Below, one piece after another: positions 59,286-64,000 of a stretch of DNA of 64,000 nt. The notes below the pieces were generated by a model, which was not told the DNA's origin, searched no databases, and worked only from the letters and a program-made list of their open reading frames with translations. Origin of the DNA: Heliocidaris tuberculata (lineage: Eukaryota > Echinodermata > Echinoidea > Camarodonta > Echinometridae). Position 1 is the first letter of the stretch, and each line of letters starts with the position of its first letter. The DNA is taken from positions 40,507,537 to 40,571,536 of the forward strand of contig CM046842.1 of NCBI GenBank assembly GCA_025618425.1, written 5' to 3'. The translations under genes and the position numbers were made by a program.

Positions 59286-59515
59286 TTAAAGGGAAAGTCC
59301 ACCCTGATATCAAGTTGGTTTTGAAAGAAACAGAAAAATAAAAGAAAAAGATAAGTGGAAGTCACGGAATTGCCAATTTTGGTTTGATTGATTACAACTT
59401 CAAAAATACATAACTTTCATATATCTCATTGGGTTTTCTTGGAAATTGTTTCTCTAATTTTCTGCTTTTATGAAAATAAACTAAATAGGCCTACCAGGGT
59501 GGACTTCCCCTTTAA
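59286..59515. mobile_element. TTAA element 6, 222 bp
   Basis: TTAA then AGGGAAAGTCCACCCTG on the left; the reverse complement of the right end is AGGGGAAGTCCACCCTG then TTAA-flanked. The interior has TACAACTTCAAAAATACATAA and CTTTCATATATCTCATTGG, a weak match to the shared internal motif. This is the most compact member. Confidence 0.8.
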
Positions 59516-60354
59516 GGGTACTGGCATCATGGGGGGGGGGGGGGGGGGGTGGCTATACTATACTTGGTGCATGAATACGAAAGTACAAGCTTAGGCCGTG
59601 AATTAGTGAGGGTGCTGGAGCTAGGGGTTGTGGCGTCTTCTTCCCTCTTCTGTTAATCACTTTCCTTCTCTCTTTTTTTTTGGGGGGGTGCCATTTGATG
59701 AGGAACTATGTTTTGATCATCAGTGAATATTAGGAAAACAAGCTTGAATAAAAGAGTCAACCTTCATCCATTATACCATTTGCTCTATGGAAAGAATAAT
59801 GATAAAGAATAAAAGTCATTCCATCCTCATTTTATGGTTGTTGTTTATGTGCGTAAGGGTTTTGGGGTGGAGAAGGGGAAGGGGCTGATGTTTCAGCTAA
59901 TATCGTAATAATGTAGTTCAACATACATAGAAGCGGATGCTTTGATAAGTGAACTTATTTGTCCGTGAATTTGATATTTTTTATGTTGAAGTTGTATCAA
60001 CAGTGTTAACCCAAAATGACCGACAGAAGTTGGACGTGATCAATGGGAGAACGATCAGTCATATTTATACTGTGGCTTGCATTTTCCTCCACCGCATATT
60101 TTTCCAAACTGATGGAACGTCAAGATGTCATACCGTAACCTCAATGAATTTGAAAGAAATAAGAAAAGAAAAAGAAATATATAAATACTGATAACACAGC
60201 TTGTGTGTGAGATTGTTTAGAAAAGAGACTAGATATTGGTTTATAGAGTGAATGTGACGAATGTAGAGGGGAAGGACATGGAAAAGAAGTACACGAAAGA
60301 CAACAAGCTTTCCATATTCAAATCAACAAATTTTGGAAAACTGTAGAATATCCA

Positions 60355-60545
60355 CAACACAATTAATCCTTACCCTAAACCTAACCCTAACCCTAATCCC
60401 AGCATCTACCCTAATCCTAATCCTAATCATCCTAACCCTAATTATAACCCTAATGAACTCTAACCCTAATCCCTCAACATCTATCCTAACCCTAGCTAAC
60501 CCTAATACTAATGAACCCTAACCCCGATCCAGTGGGGTATCTAGA
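60355..60545. repeat. Degenerate telomere-like (CCCTAA)n block
   Basis: CTAACCCTAACCCTAA and many variants (CCCTAATCCTAAT, ACCCTAGCTAACCC) over about 190 bases. A second block with CCCTAACCCTAACTC lies at 60845-60910, and a GGTCAGG/GGTTTA-rich stretch with opposite sense follows. Interstitial and decayed; this is not a chromosome end because unrelated sequence continues on both sides. Confidence 0.8.
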
Positions 60546-60844
60546 TCTTGGACTAAGGAGGGGCTAAACATCTCAGTTACCTGTAATAAATAATGTCGTC
60601 GGGTAAGGAAACCATTATTTTAAGGGCCGTGGTTTGCTTTATAGGAGGCATTTAACGGTAAATGAAGTAGGCCTAAATGTATAAGTTTGAGAACTTATTA
60701 TCGTAGACATGGTTCGTTTTCTTGTATTCCCTACCCTACTAAATACTTTCTTCCCGCTTGGTCGAAAAGCTGTCAGGAGGGGCAACCACCCGATGTCCCT
60801 TGAATCCTACTGACCTGCAACTCCTCCCAAAACGCGAGTGCCAT

Positions 60845-60910
60845 AACCCTAACCCTAACTCTAACTCTGAACCTAGCCCCGAACCAACCTCTGGCACTAA
60901 TCATAATACT
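60845..60910. repeat. Second telomere-like block
   Basis: Begins ATAACCCTAACCCTAACTC and decays into AACCTAGCCCC and ACTAATCATAATACTAACCC. Confidence 0.65.
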
Positions 60911-61456
60911 AACCCGAATATTTTAAAGTCAGTAGGATTAAAAGTTTAAGTTAGAATATATTATCAGGATTAGAGCTAAGTGAAGGGAATAGAATAAAGT
61001 TTATATCTAGGTGTTTGCAGTTTGATTTCGGGTCAGGTTTTAAGAGTAGATGAATACTTTGGAGAGGGGTCTGGCTAATAATCAGGTTTACAGTATCAAA
61101 GTTAGTTTGTGGTTTTTTGTTTAGGACGTAGACCTCAGTTACGGTGTAAAGGTTATGTTTGGGGGAAATTTAAGGGTTCGGATTAAGTTTCAATTTGATG
61201 GTTTTGGTACAATAGAAACATGAAAAATATTAGAAGTATGCACGAGAAGAATAAAAGAAGAGAAACGCTGGACTGGAAGAAATTAATAAGGTTCTGAATT
61301 ATTTTTTTAAAAGGAGTACCGCTGCTCAAAGTGGAAAAAGCCCTCTATTGACTCCTTTGAAATAGGAAAATCCGTAAAGTCATTCATAGTCTTTATATTC
61401 AGGCCCTTCATAATTTCAATCTTTCTTTAACTTATTGTGTTATGGATGAATCTTCG

Positions 61457-61458
<2 letters not shown>

Positions 61459-61545
<87 letters not shown>

Positions 61546-61575
61546 GAAGGGGGGAGGGGAGGGGGGAGGGATAGA
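61459..61575. repeat. (GA)n microsatellite
   Basis: More than forty GA dinucleotides with one interruption, then a GGGGAGGGG stretch. Reverse frames read Leu/Ser only. Confidence 0.95.
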
Positions 61576-61744
61576 TTCAACAGTTCCATCGGTAGAAATG
61601 TACAACACGTTGCTATTCTGAAAATAATGACAGCTTTGTACGCGAGGCAAGCAGCAGAGAGAAAGAAAGAGAGAGGGGGAGAGAGAGAGGAGTGCACAGG
61701 TAGATATGTTGTGTGTTAAAATGCAATGAAAGTACTTCATAAAT

Positions 61745-63895
61745 CAAGAAGAGACATTAATTACCAAACTTCAACCAAAATTCTCATCGCAAGTTCATGT
61801 TTTTCTACATTTTATCGCCCTTTTTTAAACTCTTCTTTCTAAACTTTATAAGGGTGGCCAGGTCGAGATTAAAAGAATAATGAAATTGAACACAAATAAG
61901 GGAACGCTACAGAGGCATGCCCTGACCCTCCCTTTGAATGCAGCAGAATTGAGCACATAAGGGTTAGGACGTACAGACTATTTTTACTTGCTTTGATTGG
62001 ACGAAGTTTCTGGACCGTCTCGACATCGGCGTCCGCCAATACGTCTTGTGCAAATTACTCACACACATCCTCCGAGATCCTGCATGTTCATGCACTGCTG
62101 AGCTGCTTGGCAGCAATACGGTCCCTGAGCACTCGAAATGTAAAATGGTGCCAGTATTGCTATACGTAGACATAGGTATATGTTTCTTCTGTCCGGTCAA
62201 GTTAGCCTAATTTGTAGGAAATATGATTTTTCTTTATAAGTCAAAAGTCTCTCATACTTTCTCTCTTTTTCTTGAGTTTAATTTATGTATTATTTAATTG
62301 CTGTTGCCATTGTCTATGGTTTTTACTTCATACTTTGATACCTATTTTTGTAATTTTCCTAGGAATCAATGATAATATTTTGCAATTTTCTTTTGAACTT
62401 TCAAAATCTCCTTTCTGATGATAACCTGATTCTCTGTAATTGTTCCATAGTACCGTATACACAAAAAATTTGCTGCCTTTGTCATATCATGTATCTCAAT
62501 GTTGTTTTTTATACTTTGAAGCACTTGACAATTTTTGATGATGTTACTGCATGTTCAATGAAGTGGATAAACCTGAAGATGAGGTTGGGCATTATCAGCT
62601 GGTATACACTTGAAATACAAATGTATAAATTAAAATGGGGTTACAAAATTGTTACCAGAAGAAGCAAAGGGGATGACATACAGTGTGTGTGCATGTGTGT
62701 CAATAAAAAGGAAACCCATATTCAAGTCCTAATTTCCTAAAAGCAAAGGAAAATTGCAATTGATATCTCTTCCCTAATCTGATTGGTTGCCCCCCAAATA
62801 TTATCATCAATGACTGAGAACTGGCCAATTTGGCAATGAGGATTTGGGGAAGTGTTCCCAATAGGCCGCACGATATTTTGGCTAGAGAGCCGGTTGATTT
62901 GAGGTCTGAGGGCCGGTCGAAATAAGTTAAGTGGGCCTCCACATCAAAATTTTCAATCAAAATTTTAGTCCTAGTCTGCCCCTGCATGTACATGCAGGCC
63001 TATCTGTATGGTTATTTCACCTAGTATTGTTGATTCAAGTGACATTTCTAATCACCATAAGACCTAAAACCCACAATCAGTGATCATAAAAAATTCCAGT
63101 CCATTTTCATGTGATGGTTAGCAATATAAAGAGGATTTTCTTGTACGATGATTATTTTCACTATTTTGCTACATGGGCAAATCTTGGTATGTTTTAGTGT
63201 GTCATGAACATTTCTATAAACATTTGAAGCAGTAAAGAAAAGATTTTGTTACTTTGAAACACAGTGTCTAATTTAAGACAAGTGATGAACACTAATTTCA
63301 CAAATAACATTGGAAAAATGCATAAAGAGAATGTGAATATATGTACAGTCCCAAATAATTATGATTCAAATGTTTCCTGAATTAATCAAATTGATCATGC
63401 TCATTACATGTTATTGGACACTGAGTTTATCAGTGACAGTTGAACTTCCCGAATGCATTATGCCAAATGCATACTAGATTGTCGTGGCAGAATATTCATT
63501 CCTGTCAACTATATGCCATATTCATAGTTTTATAGTTTCCATGAAATGAAAATGGTTGTAATTTTGTCTCTAATTATATTTTTCTGTCAAATTTGCTCTG
63601 AACAGATGCCATCTCAAAATCACTACAGACTGAGCATTTACATTTTAGTCAACGTTAAATGACAGTGCTGCAGTTTTATGTGGTTGCATGAGATGTAGAT
63701 ATCATGTCCCGTCTTGCAATAATTAAATTTATGTGTTCTTGTAACTATGCAGCAATTTCAAAGGAAGCAGAATCATCACTAAAAATGGATTTTTTTTATT
63801 GCCCATCTTTGATCAAGTGGAGAATAATGCTGGTGCCCCCCCCCAACACTATTTCCCCTCAATAAAAAGGCTGGATCCACAGTACACCACTGCCA
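61745..63895. other. Intergenic, no gene recognised
   Basis: No long inverted repeat or convincing exon. The minus-strand 97-codon frame at 62700-62993 and the plus-strand 123-codon frame at 62369-62740 have no recognisable motif; the latter reads as AT-rich filler. Confidence 0.5.
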
Positions 63896-63899
63896 GATC

Positions 63900-63900
63900 C

Positions 63901-63938
<38 letters not shown>
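63900..63938. repeat. (GT)n microsatellite
   Basis: About 18 uninterrupted GT dinucleotides. Confidence 0.95.
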
Positions 63939-64000
63939 AGACAGGGAAGTTCACCACCACTTTTTAAAAGGTATGAAAAAAAGATTAAAAATGAAAATTG

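Noticed and set aside
60355..60545. True chromosome end
   Set aside because: Unrelated sequence continues for kilobases on both sides and the repeats are degenerate.
62700..62993. 97-codon minus-strand frame
   Set aside because: No splice sites, no motif and no plausible start context; treated as chance.

Overview
The window looks like a non-model eukaryotic chromosome, most probably an echinoderm such as a sea urchin. It is AT-rich and intron-rich and carries microsatellites, long C or G runs, many short inverted-repeat elements and one 500-base assembly gap (38791-39290). There are no bacterial-style operons. The echinoderm assignment is inferred from the repeat style (TTAA-flanked elements beginning AGGGAAAGTTCACCCTGA, hAT-like ends beginning CAGGGGCG, a SINE with an 'AAATGGGTACC' body). 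It was not tested by any search.

Protein-coding content is sparse. The only convincing multi-exon gene is on the minus strand: three exons at 12726-12921, 12002-12096 and 8963-9241 join in frame with GT/AG sites to give about 189 C-terminal residues. A possible 5' exon lies at 15078-15234. This gene sits between inverted ends that both begin CACTGAAAACA and share subterminal motifs (6572 and 15520). The whole 8.9 kb may therefore be one large DNA transposon, either carrying its own gene or a captured one. Other coding signals are decayed: a CR1/L2-like LINE C-terminus (21690-22141), an L1/Tx1-like LINE C-terminus (36397-37246), and a two-exon plus-strand remnant with in-frame stops (52389-55202). 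There are also a few weak single-exon candidates.

Layout: 1-6.5 kb is intergenic with one clean hAT-type MITE (1824-2072, 8-bp duplication). 6.5-15.5 kb is the candidate large element, with internal tandem duplications, a near-perfect hairpin, a nested hAT-like insertion, a second MITE and a TTAGACCAAGTGG sentence-like array. 15.5-22 kb holds CT microsatellites, LINE remnants and MITEs. 22.4-25.2 kb is a second unusual element with inverted ends and an internal ~350-bp tandem array. 25-36 kb has a long CTT tract, SINEs, MITEs and the first three copies of an 80-bp TTAA element (a fourth copy is at 19.4 kb). 36-44 kb has a LINE, the gap, two TTAA elements with paired CRE octamers, CTA repeats and a cloning-site-like block. 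44-64 kb has four more TTAA elements, a second SINE copy, a Harbinger-like MITE, degenerate telomere-like repeats and GA/GT microsatellites.

The genes do not form a pathway. What is coherent is the mobile-element ecology: at least ten insertions target TTAA, several families share one internal motif, and three unrelated arrays are built from short, degenerate, partly palindromic phrases.
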